In this document: piece after piece, positions 17,816 to 26,823 of the stretch
Layout: the number at the start of each line of letters is the position of its first letter
Position numbering within the stretch: the first letter of the stretch is position 1
Source: Paraburkholderia tropica
GTDB lineage: Bacteria > Pseudomonadota > Gammaproteobacteria > Burkholderiales > Burkholderiaceae
Assembly: GCF_900109265.1 (NCBI RefSeq)
Contig: NZ_FNZM01000002.1
Location: 372,001-436,000 of the forward strand
Direction: 5' to 3'
DNA length: 64,000 nt
Made by a program: the position numbers and the translations under genes
The notes under the pieces: model-generated
The model's database searches: none
Seen by the model: only the letters and a program-made list of their open reading frames with translations
What the model was told of the DNA's origin: nothing

Positions 17816-19417
17816 TCAGGTCATGCGGCTCTTCGCGAGCGGCGGATTGGCCGCGAAATAGCGCTTGATGCCCTTCATGATCGCGTTGGCCATCTTGTCG
17901 CGATAGGCCTCGTCGTTGAGCTTCTGCTCTTCTTCGGGATTGCTGATGAACGCGGTTTCCACGAGGATCGACGGAATATCGGGCGCCTTGAGCACCGCGA
18001 AACCGGCCTGCTCGACCGAGCCCTTGTGCAGCTTGTTGATCTCGCCGACCTCGTTGAGCACGAAGCCGCCGTAGCGCAGCGAGTCGCGGATCTGCGCCGT
18101 CGTCGACATGTCGAACAGCGCGCGGTTGACGGCGGCGTCCGCCGTCTTCACGTTGATGCCGCCGATCTGGTCCGACGAGTTTTCCTTGTTCGCCATCCAG
18201 CGCGCGGCCGCGCTGGTCGCGCCGTGCTCGGAAAGCGCGAACACCGACGAGCCGCGCGCGGCGGGCGTGGTGAACGCATCGGCGTGAATCGACACGAACA
18301 GGTCCGCGCCCACGCGGCGGGCCTTCTGCACGCGCACGTTCAGCGGCACGAAGAAGTCGGCGTCGCGCGTCATCATCGCGCGCATGTTGGGCTGGGCGTC
18401 GATCTTGGCGCGCAGGCGCTTGGCGATGTCGAGCGCGATGTGCTTCTCGTAGGTGCCGCCGCCGCCGATCGCGCCCGGGTCCTCGCCGCCGTGGCCGGGG
18501 TCGATCGCGACCGTGAGCAGGCGCGTGGTGCCGCCCTTGCCGGACTTCGGCGCGGTGAAGCCGTAGTTGTCGTCGTCCTTGTCGGAGTCGTCGTCGGTCT
18601 GGGCGACGACGGGCGGCTTCGGCGCGGGCTTCGGCTTGACCACGACCGCCGGCGGCACCGGCGGCACGGGACGCGGCGACGACGGTCCCGCCGATCCCGC
18701 CGATCCCGCCGATCCCGACGATCCCGACGATCCCGACGATCCCGAAGCCGTGCCGCCGTCGTTCTGCGCGTAGCGCTGGAAGAAGTCTTCGCTGTTGTCG
18801 TGGCGCGGCGGCGTGTTCGGACCCGCGAGCGTGGACGGCGTGGGCGGCGTGTTCTGGCGCATCGCCTCGTGGGCGTCGAGCTGCTGCTGCTTGTGCTCGG
18901 TCTGCGCGAGCAGATCCATGAGCGGATCGGGCGCGACGGCCGGATACAGGTCGAACACCAGCCGGTACTTGTACGAGCCGACCGGCTGCAGCGTGAACAC
19001 CTGCGGCTTCACCGAGCCCTTCAGGTCGAACACCATGCGCACGACGTGCGGCTGATACTGCCCGACGCGCACGGCCTGGATCTGCGGATCGTTCGGCGTG
19101 ATCTTGGAGACGAGATTCTTGAGCGCGTCGTCGAGGTCGAGGCCGCTCAGATCGACCACGAGGCGGTCGGGATTCTGCAGCAGCGTTTGCGTGGTCGTGA
19201 GCGCCTGATCGGATTCGATCGTGACGCGCGTGTAGTCGCGCGCGGGCCACACGCGCACGCCCATGACCGAGGTCGCCCAGGCGAGGCGCGGTGCCGCGAG
19301 GCCGAGCACCAGCGTGGACGCGCCCGCCTTCAGAATCTGCCGGCGCCGCCAGTTGTGCGTGGCGGTGGCGGCGGATTCGATCGAGCGGAACGGTTTGATT
19401 AACATCTTTCTAGACAT
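17816..19417 (-). CDS. amiC: N-acetylmuramoyl-L-alanine amidase (AmiC type)
   Basis: Periplasmic zinc amidase that removes stem peptides from peptidoglycan during daughter-cell separation. The start at 19417 gives 533 residues and exposes a twin-arginine signal (RRRQILKAGASTLVLGLA, about 28-45). The AMIN domain covers about 55-155. A low-complexity Gly/Ser/Ala and Pro linker follows, then the Amidase_3 catalytic domain (AIDPGHGGEDPGAIG to ILVETAFISNPEEE) from about 310. The linker is encoded by a 9-bp minisatellite. It overlaps the end of tsaE by 19 bp. An alternative start at 19405 would lose only four residues. Confidence 0.94.
   Translation of the reverse strand: MSRKMLIKPFRSIESAATATHNWRRRQILKAGASTLVLGLAAPRLAWATSVMGVRVWPARDYTRVTIESDQALTTTQTLLQNPDRLVVDLSGLDLDDALKNLVSKITPNDPQIQAVRVGQYQPHVVRMVFDLKGSVKPQVFTLQPVGSYKYRLVFDLYPAVAPDPLMDLLAQTEHKQQQLDAHEAMRQNTPPTPSTLAGPNTPPRHDNSEDFFQRYAQNDGGTASGSSGSSGSSGSAGSAGSAGPSSPRPVPPVPPAVVVKPKPAPKPPVVAQTDDDSDKDDDNYGFTAPKSGKGGTTRLLTVAIDPGHGGEDPGAIGGGGTYEKHIALDIAKRLRAKIDAQPNMRAMMTRDADFFVPLNVRVQKARRVGADLFVSIHADAFTTPAARGSSVFALSEHGATSAAARWMANKENSSDQIGGINVKTADAAVNRALFDMSTTAQIRDSLRYGGFVLNEVGEINKLHKGSVEQAGFAVLKAPDIPSILVETAFISNPEEEQKLNDEAYRDKMANAIMKGIKRYFAANPPLAKSRMT
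18687..18746. repeat. In-frame 9-bp minisatellite in amiC
   Basis: Six to seven tandem copies of GATCCCGCC or GATCCCGAC on the plus strand, encoding Gly-Ser-Ser/Ala-Gly-Ser repeats of the AmiC linker on the minus strand. The unit is a multiple of three, so copy-number change would lengthen or shorten the linker without a frameshift. Confidence 0.85.
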
Positions 19418-20010
19418 GCCTTTCCTGATGCGCTGTATGCGTACGCGGTGAGCACGCGGCCTTCGCCGTCCGGGCCGGGTTCGAGCTGGAACACCAGGTC
19501 CGGCACGCCGAGCAGGCCGCCCGCGCGTTGCGGCCATTCGACGAGACACACCGCCCCTTGCGCGAAATATTCGCGAAAGCCGGCGTCGGCCCATTCGGCC
19601 GGGTCGCTGAAACGATACAGATCGAAGTGATAAAGCTGGAGTTCCCCGCTCGCGCTTGCGACCGTGTAGGGTTCGACGAGCGTGTACGTCGGACTGCGCA
19701 CGCGCCCGTTGTGGCCGAGCGCGCGCAGCGCGGCGCGCACGAGCGAGGTCTTGCCTGCGCCGAGGTCGCCGAGTAGCTGAACGTGCAGACCGCCGAATGC
19801 GTTGACGGCTGCGTGGCGTGCGGAACTGGCCGTATTGTCGGCAGGCTGGCGGGAAACTTGCGTGCTGGCGGCGCGCACCGCGTCGAGCGCGTGCGCGAAA
19901 CGCGCGCCGAACGCATCGGTGGCGCTTTCATCCGCGAGCTCGAAACGGCGTTCGAGCAGAACAGGAGCGGCGGGCAGGCTCGCGTGGTCGTGACCGGGCG
20001 TGTCGGGCAT
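19399..20010 (-). CDS. tsaE: tRNA threonylcarbamoyladenosine biosynthesis ATPase TsaE
   Basis: ATPase that supports the TsaB-TsaD complex in transferring threonylcarbamoyl to A37 of tRNA. The start at 20010 gives 203 residues. The core has Walker A LLGDLGAGKTSLVRAAL, the SPTYTLVEPY loop, LYHFDLYRFSDPAEW and CLVEWPQRAG, all family hallmarks. An N-terminal extension of about 50 residues makes it longer than the E. coli protein (about 150 aa). It reads into amiC and faces queG across only 17 bp. tcdA, which acts on the same modified base, is 6.5 kb away. Confidence 0.94.
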   Translation of the reverse strand: MPDTPGHDHASLPAAPVLLERRFELADESATDAFGARFAHALDAVRAASTQVSRQPADNTASSARHAAVNAFGGLHVQLLGDLGAGKTSLVRAALRALGHNGRVRSPTYTLVEPYTVASASGELQLYHFDLYRFSDPAEWADAGFREYFAQGAVCLVEWPQRAGGLLGVPDLVFQLEPGPDGEGRVLTAYAYSASGKACLERC

Positions 20011-20015
20011 TCTCG

Positions 20016-20021
20016 TAAAAT
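20016..20021 (+). promoter_or_regulatory. Possible -10 box of a leaderless queG promoter
   Basis: TAAAAT lies 6 bp before the queG ATG inside the 17-bp gap to the divergent tsaE start. At the usual distance transcription would begin at or next to the start codon. No Shine-Dalgarno is present. A clear -35 box is not seen. Confidence 0.4.
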
Positions 20022-20027
20022 GGCGTG

Positions 20028-21413
20028 ATGAACCCCTCGCATTCCCCGTTGAACCAGACATTGGCCGCAGAGGCCGCGCGCGAGCCTGACGAGGCGAGTG
20101 CGTCGCGTGCATCGTCGTGCGCGCAGCAGACGCAGAGCGCCGGCGCGTCGGCGACGCTCGACGCAGCGGCACTGGCCGCGCTCGCGACGCAAATCCGCGC
20201 ATGGGGACGCGAGCTGGGGTTCGGTGCGATCGGTATCAGCGACACCGACCTGTCCCATGCCGAGGCGGGCCTTGCCGCGTGGCTCGAAGCGGGCTGCCAC
20301 GGCGAGATGGATTATATGGCCAAACATGGGATGAAACGCGCCAGGCCCGCCGAGCTCGTTGCCGGTACGCGACGTGTCATCACCGCGCGCATGGCCTATT
20401 TGCCGGCCGCCACGCTTGATCCGTCGGCGGCCGCGGCCACGGAGCATGCAACAGGTCAGGCCGCCGAAAGCGCTTCGCAAGGCGCGGATGAAGGGCGTCG
20501 CGGGCACGCCATCCACGACGACTGGCGTCAGCGCGAACACGCGCGTCTCGCCGATCCGCACGCCGCCGTGGTGTCGATCTACGCACGCGGCCGCGATTAT
20601 CACAAGGTCATGCGCGCGCGTTTGCAGCAACTCGCGGAGCGTATCGAGGGCGAGATCGGCGCGTTCGGTTTTCGCGTCTTCACCGACTCGGCGCCCGTGC
20701 TCGAAGTGGAGCTCGCGCAGAAGGCGGGCATCGGCTGGCGCGGCAAGCACACGCTGCTGCTCCAGCGCGACGCGGGCTCGCTGTTCTTTCTCGGCGAGAT
20801 CTACGTCGATGTGCCGCTGCCGACCGACGCGGACGATCCGGCCAGCGCCGCTCCCGAAACGCCCGGCGCGCATTGCGGCAGTTGCACGCGCTGCATCGAC
20901 GCGTGTCCGACGGGCGCGATCACCGGGCCGTATCGCGTCGATGCGCGCCGCTGCATCTCGTACCTGACGATCGAACTGAAAGGCAGCATTCCCCTGGACA
21001 TGCGGCCGCTGATCGGCAATCGTGTCTATGGTTGCGACGACTGTCAGCTCGTGTGTCCGTGGAACAAGTTCGCGCAGGCTGCGCCGGTCGCCGATTTCGA
21101 CGTGCGCCACGGGCTCGACCGCGCGAGTCTCGTCGAGCTGTTCGGCTGGAGCGCGGCACAGTTCGACGAGCGCATGCAGGGCAGCGCGATCCGGCGTATC
21201 GGTTACGAAAGCTGGTCGCGCAATATCGCGGTGGCGATGGGCAATGCGCTGCGCGCGCCGCGTGTGGACGACGCGACCGGAACAAGCGAAACAAGCGAAA
21301 CAAGCGAAACAAGCGCGCGCCGCGAAGCCATCGTCGATGCGCTGCGGGCGCGGGCGCAGGACGAATCGGCGGTCGTGCGCGAACATGTGCAGTGGGCGCT
21401 GGAAGCAGCATGA
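20028..21413 (+). CDS. queG: Epoxyqueuosine reductase
   Basis: Cobalamin-dependent iron-sulfur enzyme performing the last step of queuosine synthesis in tRNA. The 461-residue protein carries two ferredoxin-type clusters, CGSCTRCIDACPTGAI and CDDCQLVCPW, in the order typical of QueG. The MDYMAKHG and LVAGTRRVI segments are N-terminal family features. An insertion of about 35 residues (AATEHATGQAAES...) follows, and the C-terminus has a TSETSETSETS repeat. The ATG at 20028 is preceded by TAAAAT 6 bp upstream and no ribosome site, which suggests leaderless translation. A GTG one codon upstream is possible. Confidence 0.93.
   Translation: MNPSHSPLNQTLAAEAAREPDEASASRASSCAQQTQSAGASATLDAAALAALATQIRAWGRELGFGAIGISDTDLSHAEAGLAAWLEAGCHGEMDYMAKHGMKRARPAELVAGTRRVITARMAYLPAATLDPSAAAATEHATGQAAESASQGADEGRRGHAIHDDWRQREHARLADPHAAVVSIYARGRDYHKVMRARLQQLAERIEGEIGAFGFRVFTDSAPVLEVELAQKAGIGWRGKHTLLLQRDAGSLFFLGEIYVDVPLPTDADDPASAAPETPGAHCGSCTRCIDACPTGAITGPYRVDARRCISYLTIELKGSIPLDMRPLIGNRVYGCDDCQLVCPWNKFAQAAPVADFDVRHGLDRASLVELFGWSAAQFDERMQGSAIRRIGYESWSRNIAVAMGNALRAPRVDDATGTSETSETSETSARREAIVDALRARAQDESAVVREHVQWALEAA
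21282..21315. repeat. In-frame 9-bp tandem repeat in queG
   Basis: Three complete copies and one partial copy of ACAAGCGAA near the queG 3' end, encoding the Thr-Ser-Glu repeat of the C-terminal region. Unit length preserves frame. Confidence 0.85.
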
Positions 21414-21459
21414 TCGGCATGATCGATTGAACCGGCGCGGCGATTCAAGGAGAGCGGCG

Positions 21460-22104
21460 ATGAGGAAACCATTGGCAAGCGCATCGGCAACGTATTCACT
21501 GTGGGACGACGCGGTAGACGCGGCGATGCGCGCCGCTGCCAACATTCCCGCGAACGTGCCCGCAGATCTTTCCGCCGATGCGCCCGCGCGCACGCCGAGC
21601 CGGCAGGCCTTGCGCAAGCTCGCGCCGCGCGTCTACAACGCGGTGATCGATGCGCCGTTCGGCAAGGTCGGCATCGTCACGAGCGCGGACGGCGTGCGCG
21701 AAATCCACTATCTGCCCGCTTCGACGCCGGGTGTCGCGCCGGATTCCGCACTCGCCGAACTGGCCTCCGCGCAGATCGCGCGCTATCTGGACGATGCGTC
21801 GGCGTCGTTCGATCTGCCGCTCGCGTCGCCTGGCACGGCCTTTCAGCGCCGCGTCTGGGACGGCATCTGCTCGATCGGGGCGGGCGCGGTGCTGACTTAC
21901 GGCGAACTCGCGCAACGCGTCGGCAGCATCAGCGCGCGCGCGGTGGGGCAGGCGTGCGGCTCGAACTATCTGCCGATCGTGATTCCGTGCCATCGCGTGG
22001 TCGCGGCGAGCGGCATCGGCGGCTTCAATCACCACGGCGGCGACGGTTTTTTCCGCGACGTCAAACGCTGGCTGCTCGCCCATGAAGGCGTAAGAATCCG
22101 ATGA
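21460..22104 (+). CDS. ogt: Methylated-DNA--protein-cysteine methyltransferase
   Basis: Suicide enzyme that moves the methyl group from O6-methylguanine to its own cysteine. The 214-residue protein has the active-site PCHRV with C177. LTYGELAQRVGSISARAVGQACGSN upstream of it is the DNA-binding helix and Arg finger region. The C-terminal FNHHGGDGFFRDVKRWLLAHEG is typical. The N-terminal 45 residues are Ala/Pro-rich and not conserved. AAGGAGAG precedes the ATG. Its stop overlaps the xerD start (ATGA). Confidence 0.93.
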   Translation: MRKPLASASATYSLWDDAVDAAMRAAANIPANVPADLSADAPARTPSRQALRKLAPRVYNAVIDAPFGKVGIVTSADGVREIHYLPASTPGVAPDSALAELASAQIARYLDDASASFDLPLASPGTAFQRRVWDGICSIGAGAVLTYGELAQRVGSISARAVGQACGSNYLPIVIPCHRVVAASGIGGFNHHGGDGFFRDVKRWLLAHEGVRIR

Positions 22105-23165
22105 CGAACACCCCCGCGCACGAAAACTCGCACGAAGACGCGCAAGATCACGAAGCCGGTTTCGAGGACGATGCGCAAGACCTCGACGATGCCGATCCCA
22201 TCGGGCACATCGACGCAATCGACGCAAGCGACGTAGACGAGGCCGCGCCGCTTTCCGACGCCGCTTCCGCCACGCTCGCCACGAGCCTGCTCGCCATCGA
22301 CACGTTCTGCGACGCCATGTGGCTCGAACACGGTCTCTCGCGCAACACGCTCGACGCCTACCGGCGCGATCTGCGCCTGTTCGCCGAGTGGCTCGCACGC
22401 GCGCGCGAGCACGGCCTCGACGGCGTGCACGAAGACGATCTCTACGCCTACAGCGCGCGCCGCAAGGACGACAAATCGACGTCGGCGAATCGTCGGCTGT
22501 CGGTATTCCGGCGCTACTACGGCTGGGCGCTGCGCGAGCGGCACGTAAGCGTCGATCCCACCGTGCGCGTGCGTTCGGCGAAGCAGCCGCCGCGTTTTCC
22601 CACCACGCTCACCGAAGCGCAGGTCGAAGCGCTGCTCAACGCGCCCGACGTGGCCACGCCGCTCGGGCTGCGCGACCGCACGATGCTCGAACTGATGTAC
22701 GCGAGCGGACTGCGCGTGACCGAACTCGTCACGCTCAAGACCGTGGAAGTCGGCCTGAACGAAGGCGTCGTGCGCGTGCTCGGCAAGGGCTCGAAGGAGC
22801 GTCTCGTGCCGTTCGGCGAAGAGGCGTCGGCGTGGATCACGCGTTATCTGCGCGAGTCGCGGCCCGCGCTGCTCGGCCCGCGTCCGGCCGACGCGCTGTT
22901 CGTGACGGCGCGCGCCGACGGCATGACGCGCCAGCAGTTCTGGCACATCATCAAGCGTCACGCGCTGAACGCGGGCGTGCACGCGCCGCTGTCGCCGCAC
23001 ACGCTGCGCCACGCGTTCGCCACGCATCTGCTCAATCACGGCGCCGATCTGCGCGTGGTGCAGATGCTGCTCGGCCACAGCGACATCTCCACCACGCAGA
23101 TCTACACGCACGTCGCGCGCGAGCGTCTGCGTCTGCTGCATCAGAAGCATCACCCGCGCGGCTGA
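22101..23165 (+). CDS. xerD: Tyrosine recombinase XerD with acidic N-terminal extension
   Basis: Site-specific recombinase that, with XerC, resolves chromosome dimers at dif. All catalytic residues are visible: R205 (ASGLRVTEL), the beta-hairpin lysine in GKGSKERLVPF (around K229), H300 and R303 (HTLRH), H326 (GHSDIS) and Y335 (TQIYTHV). Usual length is about 300 residues; here 354, because about 55 acidic residues (many Asp/Glu) precede the core SAM-like domain. The ATGA overlap with ogt supports this start. The call of XerD over XerC rests on the ogt-xerD-ybaK-plsY neighbourhood. Confidence 0.9.
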   Translation: MTNTPAHENSHEDAQDHEAGFEDDAQDLDDADPIGHIDAIDASDVDEAAPLSDAASATLATSLLAIDTFCDAMWLEHGLSRNTLDAYRRDLRLFAEWLARAREHGLDGVHEDDLYAYSARRKDDKSTSANRRLSVFRRYYGWALRERHVSVDPTVRVRSAKQPPRFPTTLTEAQVEALLNAPDVATPLGLRDRTMLELMYASGLRVTELVTLKTVEVGLNEGVVRVLGKGSKERLVPFGEEASAWITRYLRESRPALLGPRPADALFVTARADGMTRQQFWHIIKRHALNAGVHAPLSPHTLRHAFATHLLNHGADLRVVQMLLGHSDISTTQIYTHVARERLRLLHQKHHPRG

Positions 23166-23197
23166 GCGCGAGCGCGCGGCCCACGCCGCTCGCGCAT

Positions 23198-23203
23198 TAC
23201 AAT
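23198..23203 (+). promoter_or_regulatory. Possible -10 box of a leaderless ybaK promoter
   Basis: TACAAT followed by exactly 7 bp and then the ATG at 23211; no Shine-Dalgarno is visible. A transcript starting at the normal distance would begin at the start codon. Confidence 0.4.
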
Positions 23204-23210
23204 GCGCGCC

Positions 23211-23702
23211 ATGAGCAAATCGAAACACGTCTCCGAAACGCCCGCCACGCAGATGCTGCGCCGCGCGGGCGTCGCGTTCGGCGAGCATCCTTACGAATAT
23301 GTCGATCATGGCGGCACGGGCGAGTCCGCGCGCCAGCTCGGCGTGGACGAGCACCGCGTCGTCAAGACGCTCGTGATGGAAGACGAGAACGCGAAGCCGC
23401 TCATCGTCCTGATGCACGGCGACCGCAAGGTGTCGACCAAGAATCTCGCGCGGCAGATTGGCGCGAAGCGTGTCGAGCCCTGCAAGCCCGAAGTCGCGAA
23501 CCGCCATTCGGGTTATCTGGTCGGCGGCACTTCGCCGTTCGGGACCAAAAAGCGCATGCCGGTCTACGTCGAAGCGACGATTCTCGATCTCGACGAAATC
23601 TGGCTCAACGGCGGCAAACGCGGCTATCTGGTGAGTCTCGCGCCCGCCGTGCTGACGTCGCTGCTCGACGCGAAGCCGGTTCAGTGCGCGAGCGTCGAAT
23701 AA
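23211..23702 (+). CDS. ybaK: Cys-tRNA(Pro) deacylase YbaK
   Basis: Clears cysteine mis-charged on tRNA-Pro. The 163-residue protein of the YbaK/EbsC family contains YEYVDHGGTGESARQLGV and VVKTLVMEDE. It also has the lysine-bearing DRKVSTKNLARQIGAKRVEP and GYLVGGTSPFGTKKRMPVYVE. An ATG three codons earlier (23202) is possible. The chosen ATG lies 7 bp downstream of TACAAT with no ribosome site, again a leaderless arrangement. Confidence 0.92.
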   Translation: MSKSKHVSETPATQMLRRAGVAFGEHPYEYVDHGGTGESARQLGVDEHRVVKTLVMEDENAKPLIVLMHGDRKVSTKNLARQIGAKRVEPCKPEVANRHSGYLVGGTSPFGTKKRMPVYVEATILDLDEIWLNGGKRGYLVSLAPAVLTSLLDAKPVQCASVE

Positions 23703-23887
23703 GCTCCGGCGCACCGCACGCGGGCCGGTACGCTCCCTGATTACCCTGGCGCGCCATCAAGGCGCGCCCGCGCTTCGGTAGAATGGGCGCCTTCGCCGCC
23801 GCGGCGCGGCCGTTGCGGGCATTGGCTGCGGGCCGGGCCCCGCGCGCTTCGTCTCACGTTTCGTTTTCATTACTTCGGGTTTCGTGC

Positions 23888-24514
23888 ATGTACAACCTGT
23901 TCGTCGCCGTTCTGGCTTATCTGATCGGCTCGGTTTCGTTCGCGGTGATCGTGAGCGCCTTCATGGGCCTCGACGATCCGCGCTCCTACGGCTCCGGCAA
24001 TCCGGGCGCGACCAATGTGCTGCGTAGCGGCAACAAAAAGGCCGCGATCCTCACGCTGATCGGCGACGCGTTCAAGGGCTGGCTCGCCGTCTGGCTCACG
24101 GTGCGTTTCGGGCCGCGTTTCGGTCTCGGCGATACGGCTGTCGCGCTCGCCGCCATCGCCGTGTTCCTCGGCCATCTGTATCCGGTGTTTTTCCGCTTCA
24201 AGGGCGGCAAGGGCGTGGCGACGGCCGCGGGCGTGCTGCTCGCCATCAATCCGCTGCTCGGCGGCCTGACGCTGCTCACGTGGCTGATCGTCGCCTTCTT
24301 CACGCGCTATTCGTCGCTGGCGGCGCTGGCCGCCGCCGTGTTCGCGCCGCTGTTCGACGTCTTCATGTTCGGCCCGCACGTGATTGCGCTCGCGATTCTC
24401 GCCATGAGCGCGCTGCTGTTCTGGCGCCATCGCGCCAACATCGGCAAGCTGATGAACGGCACCGAAAGCCGTATCGGCGATAAAAAGAAGAAGGCCGCCG
24501 CCGCGAGCGAGTGA
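23888..24514 (+). CDS. plsY: Glycerol-3-phosphate acyltransferase PlsY
   Basis: Membrane enzyme that transfers the acyl group of acyl-phosphate to glycerol-3-phosphate, starting phospholipid synthesis. The 208-residue length and five hydrophobic segments fit PlsY. The signature loops [19 protein letters not shown] (36-54), [18 protein letters not shown] and [17 protein letters not shown] are all present. The C-terminal tail is Lys/Ala-rich. A TAGAAT hexamer about 100 bp upstream may mark its promoter. Confidence 0.95.
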   Translation: MYNLFVAVLAYLIGSVSFAVIVSAFMGLDDPRSYGSGNPGATNVLRSGNKKAAILTLIGDAFKGWLAVWLTVRFGPRFGLGDTAVALAAIAVFLGHLYPVFFRFKGGKGVATAAGVLLAINPLLGGLTLLTWLIVAFFTRYSSLAALAAAVFAPLFDVFMFGPHVIALAILAMSALLFWRHRANIGKLMNGTESRIGDKKKKAAAASE

Positions 24515-24707
24515 GCGCTCGCTGCAAAATCAAATGGGCCAGACAGGCCAAAGCGGAGCCCGCCGCGAGGCAAGCGCGGCGCGGCGCCCTAAAAAGATGT
24601 TCGAGTTGTGAACCGACGCGCATTTTCTGCGCGTGTCGTCTGATCAGTTGCGCGCATTTGTCAGACGTTTGACTGCATTTTGTGCGCATTTGCACCAAAA
24701 AAGCGCC

Positions 24708-24734
24708 TTAAGTCGTCTGCCGGCGGGCCGTTAA
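24708..24734 (+). promoter_or_regulatory. FliA (sigma-28)-like promoter of the chemoreceptor gene
   Basis: TTAA, a 15-bp spacer, then GCCGTTAA. This matches the flagellar sigma-28 consensus TAAA-N15-GCCGATAA at 3 of 4 and 7 of 8 positions. It lies 71 bp upstream of the methyl-accepting chemotaxis protein ATG. This would place the receptor in the late flagellar/chemotaxis regulon. Confidence 0.6.
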
Positions 24735-24805
24735 CCCGTATGTCATTTTCTTATTGCCATACGTACTCGCGGTCCGAATTACTTCTTCCCCCGGCGCTCC
24801 TCCCC

Positions 24806-26605
24806 ATGTTCTCCACCATTCGCGCGCGCATCGTCGCGCTATGCGTTTCCATCGTCGTCGTGGCGCTCGCGGCCAATACCGCACTCGATTACTACGTCGC
24901 CAGCTCGCATAACAAGGATTCGATCGACGCCACGCTCTCGGCCGTCGCGGCCAGCCACGCCGAAGGCATCGGCGAATGGGCGGCGACGCACGCGCGCATG
25001 ATCGAGTCGCTGCAGGACGCCGTGCTTCAACCCGATCCGTCGGCGGCGCTCAAGCAGATCGCGGCGGCGGGCGGCTTCACCAACGTCTACGTGGGCTACG
25101 CCGACAAGACCGCGAAATTCTCCGATCCGACCGGCATTCCGCCCGATTACGATCCGACCGGCCGTCCCTGGTACAAGCAGGCGGTTGCGGCGGGCAAGGG
25201 CGTGGTGACGCCGCCTTACGTCGACGTGGGCACCGGCAAGCTGGTGGTGGCGTTCGCCGCGCCCGTGATCCGCGACGGCCAGGTGAAGGGCGTGATTTCC
25301 GGCGACGTCGCGATGGACGACGTGGTGTCGAACGTGCAGTCGATCCATCCGACGCCCGCGAGCTTCGGGATGCTGGTGGACAGCGCGGGCCAGATCGTCG
25401 CGCACAACGACGCGAAGCTCACGCTCAAGCCGGTCACCGACCTCGCGCCGGAACTGACGGGCGACAAGCTGGCCGCGCTCGATGCGTCGGCTCGCCCGCC
25501 GTCGTTTGACGTGGGCGGCGACGCCAAGCTGATGCGCGCGCAGCCGATTCCGGGCACCGACTGGCGTCTGATCGTCGCGCTCGACCGCAGCGAAGCCACG
25601 GCGGGCATGCGCTCGCTGCTCACCGCGTCGCTGATCGCGCTCGTGGTGGTGGCCGTGGTGGCGGCGCTGGTGGTGGGCGCGGTCACGGCCGTGTCGTTCC
25701 AGCGCCTCTCGCGCATTCGCGACGCGATGGACGCGATCAGCGCGGGCGAGGGCGATCTCACGCAGCGCCTGCCCGCCACGGGCGACGACGAGGTGGCGCA
25801 GATCGCGCGCTCGTTCAACGCCTTCATGGACAAACTGCGCGACGTGATGCGCCATATTCGCGATGCGAGCGAGTCGGTGCGCACGGCGAGCGACGAGATC
25901 GCGGCGGGCAACGTCGACCTGTCGGGCCGCACCGAATCGGCGGCGGCGAGCCTCGAGCAAACGGCCGCGTCGATGGAGGAAATCACGGCGACGGTCGGCC
26001 AGTCGGCCAACGCGGCGCAGCAGGCGGACGTGACGGCCAATTCGGCGTCGGTGGTGGCGTCGCGCGGCGGCGCGGTGATCAACGACGTCGTCGATACGAT
26101 GGGCGCGATCGAGAAGGCTTCGGTGAAGATCGCCGACATCATCGGCGTGATCGACGGCATCGCGTTCCAGACCAATATTCTCGCGCTCAACGCGGCCGTG
26201 GAAGCGGCGCGCGCGGGCGAGCAGGGGCGCGGTTTCGCGGTGGTCGCGGGCGAGGTGCGCAGCCTCGCGCAGCGTAGCGCGCAGGCGGCGCGCGAAATCA
26301 AGGCGCTGATCGAATCGACGGTGACGAGCGTGAATTCCGGCTCGCAACTCGTGCGCCGCGCGGGCGAAACGATGGACGAGATCGTGGCGAACGTGTCGAA
26401 CGTGACGACCATCATCGCCGAAGTGACGAGCGCGGCCGGCGAACAGACGCGCGGCATTCAGGAAGTGAATCGCGCCGTGAGCCAGCTCGACGAAATGGTT
26501 CAGCAGAATGCGGCGCTGGTCGAGCAGTCGACGGCGGCGGCGTCGGCGCTGCGCGGTCAGGCGATGCGGCTCGCGGAAGCAGTCGGGCAGTTCAGGCTCG
26601 ATTGA
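24806..26605 (+). CDS. Methyl-accepting chemotaxis protein with Cache sensor
   Basis: A 599-residue chemoreceptor. A transmembrane segment (about 9-28) leads to a periplasmic Cache-type domain with [33 protein letters not shown], the sort that binds small organic ligands. A second membrane span at about 270-295 is followed by HAMP ([13 protein letters not shown]) and a cytoplasmic signalling domain. The hairpin tip is around residue 465 ([27 protein letters not shown]). No C-terminal CheR/CheB tether pentapeptide is seen. The start at 24806 is chosen because the membrane segment begins there; the frame is open to 24680. The ligand is unknown. Confidence 0.93.
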   Translation: MFSTIRARIVALCVSIVVVALAANTALDYYVASSHNKDSIDATLSAVAASHAEGIGEWAATHARMIESLQDAVLQPDPSAALKQIAAAGGFTNVYVGYADKTAKFSDPTGIPPDYDPTGRPWYKQAVAAGKGVVTPPYVDVGTGKLVVAFAAPVIRDGQVKGVISGDVAMDDVVSNVQSIHPTPASFGMLVDSAGQIVAHNDAKLTLKPVTDLAPELTGDKLAALDASARPPSFDVGGDAKLMRAQPIPGTDWRLIVALDRSEATAGMRSLLTASLIALVVVAVVAALVVGAVTAVSFQRLSRIRDAMDAISAGEGDLTQRLPATGDDEVAQIARSFNAFMDKLRDVMRHIRDASESVRTASDEIAAGNVDLSGRTESAAASLEQTAASMEEITATVGQSANAAQQADVTANSASVVASRGGAVINDVVDTMGAIEKASVKIADIIGVIDGIAFQTNILALNAAVEAARAGEQGRGFAVVAGEVRSLAQRSAQAAREIKALIESTVTSVNSGSQLVRRAGETMDEIVANVSNVTTIIAEVTSAAGEQTRGIQEVNRAVSQLDEMVQQNAALVEQSTAAASALRGQAMRLAEAVGQFRLD

Positions 26606-26629
26606 CGCCAGACACGCGGCAAAAAAAGG

Positions 26630-26653
26630 CGGCGCTCAGGCGCCGTTTTTTTT
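26630..26653 (+). terminator. Intrinsic terminator after the chemoreceptor gene
   Basis: Stem CGGCGC/GCGCCG with a TCAG loop, followed by eight T residues, 25 bp after the stop codon. Confidence 0.85.
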
Positions 26654-26823
26654 CGCCTGATGATGCGTCCTACGCCATTCGGACGAGGTTTCAGACGCGG
26701 CGCGCGTGGCTAAGCTGTGTTCTCGATCACGCCGCCCGTTGGGGTTGATCCAGTGCAAGAGAGTGCACGGAAAACGGGCCGCGCGGCGCTCCAGAAACCC
26801 AACGTTAGGTTATTGTCTACGCC

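Noticed and set aside
24644..24666. A plsY terminator formed by CGTCTGA and TCAGACG.
   Set aside because: The stem is only 7 bp with a long loop and no T-run.
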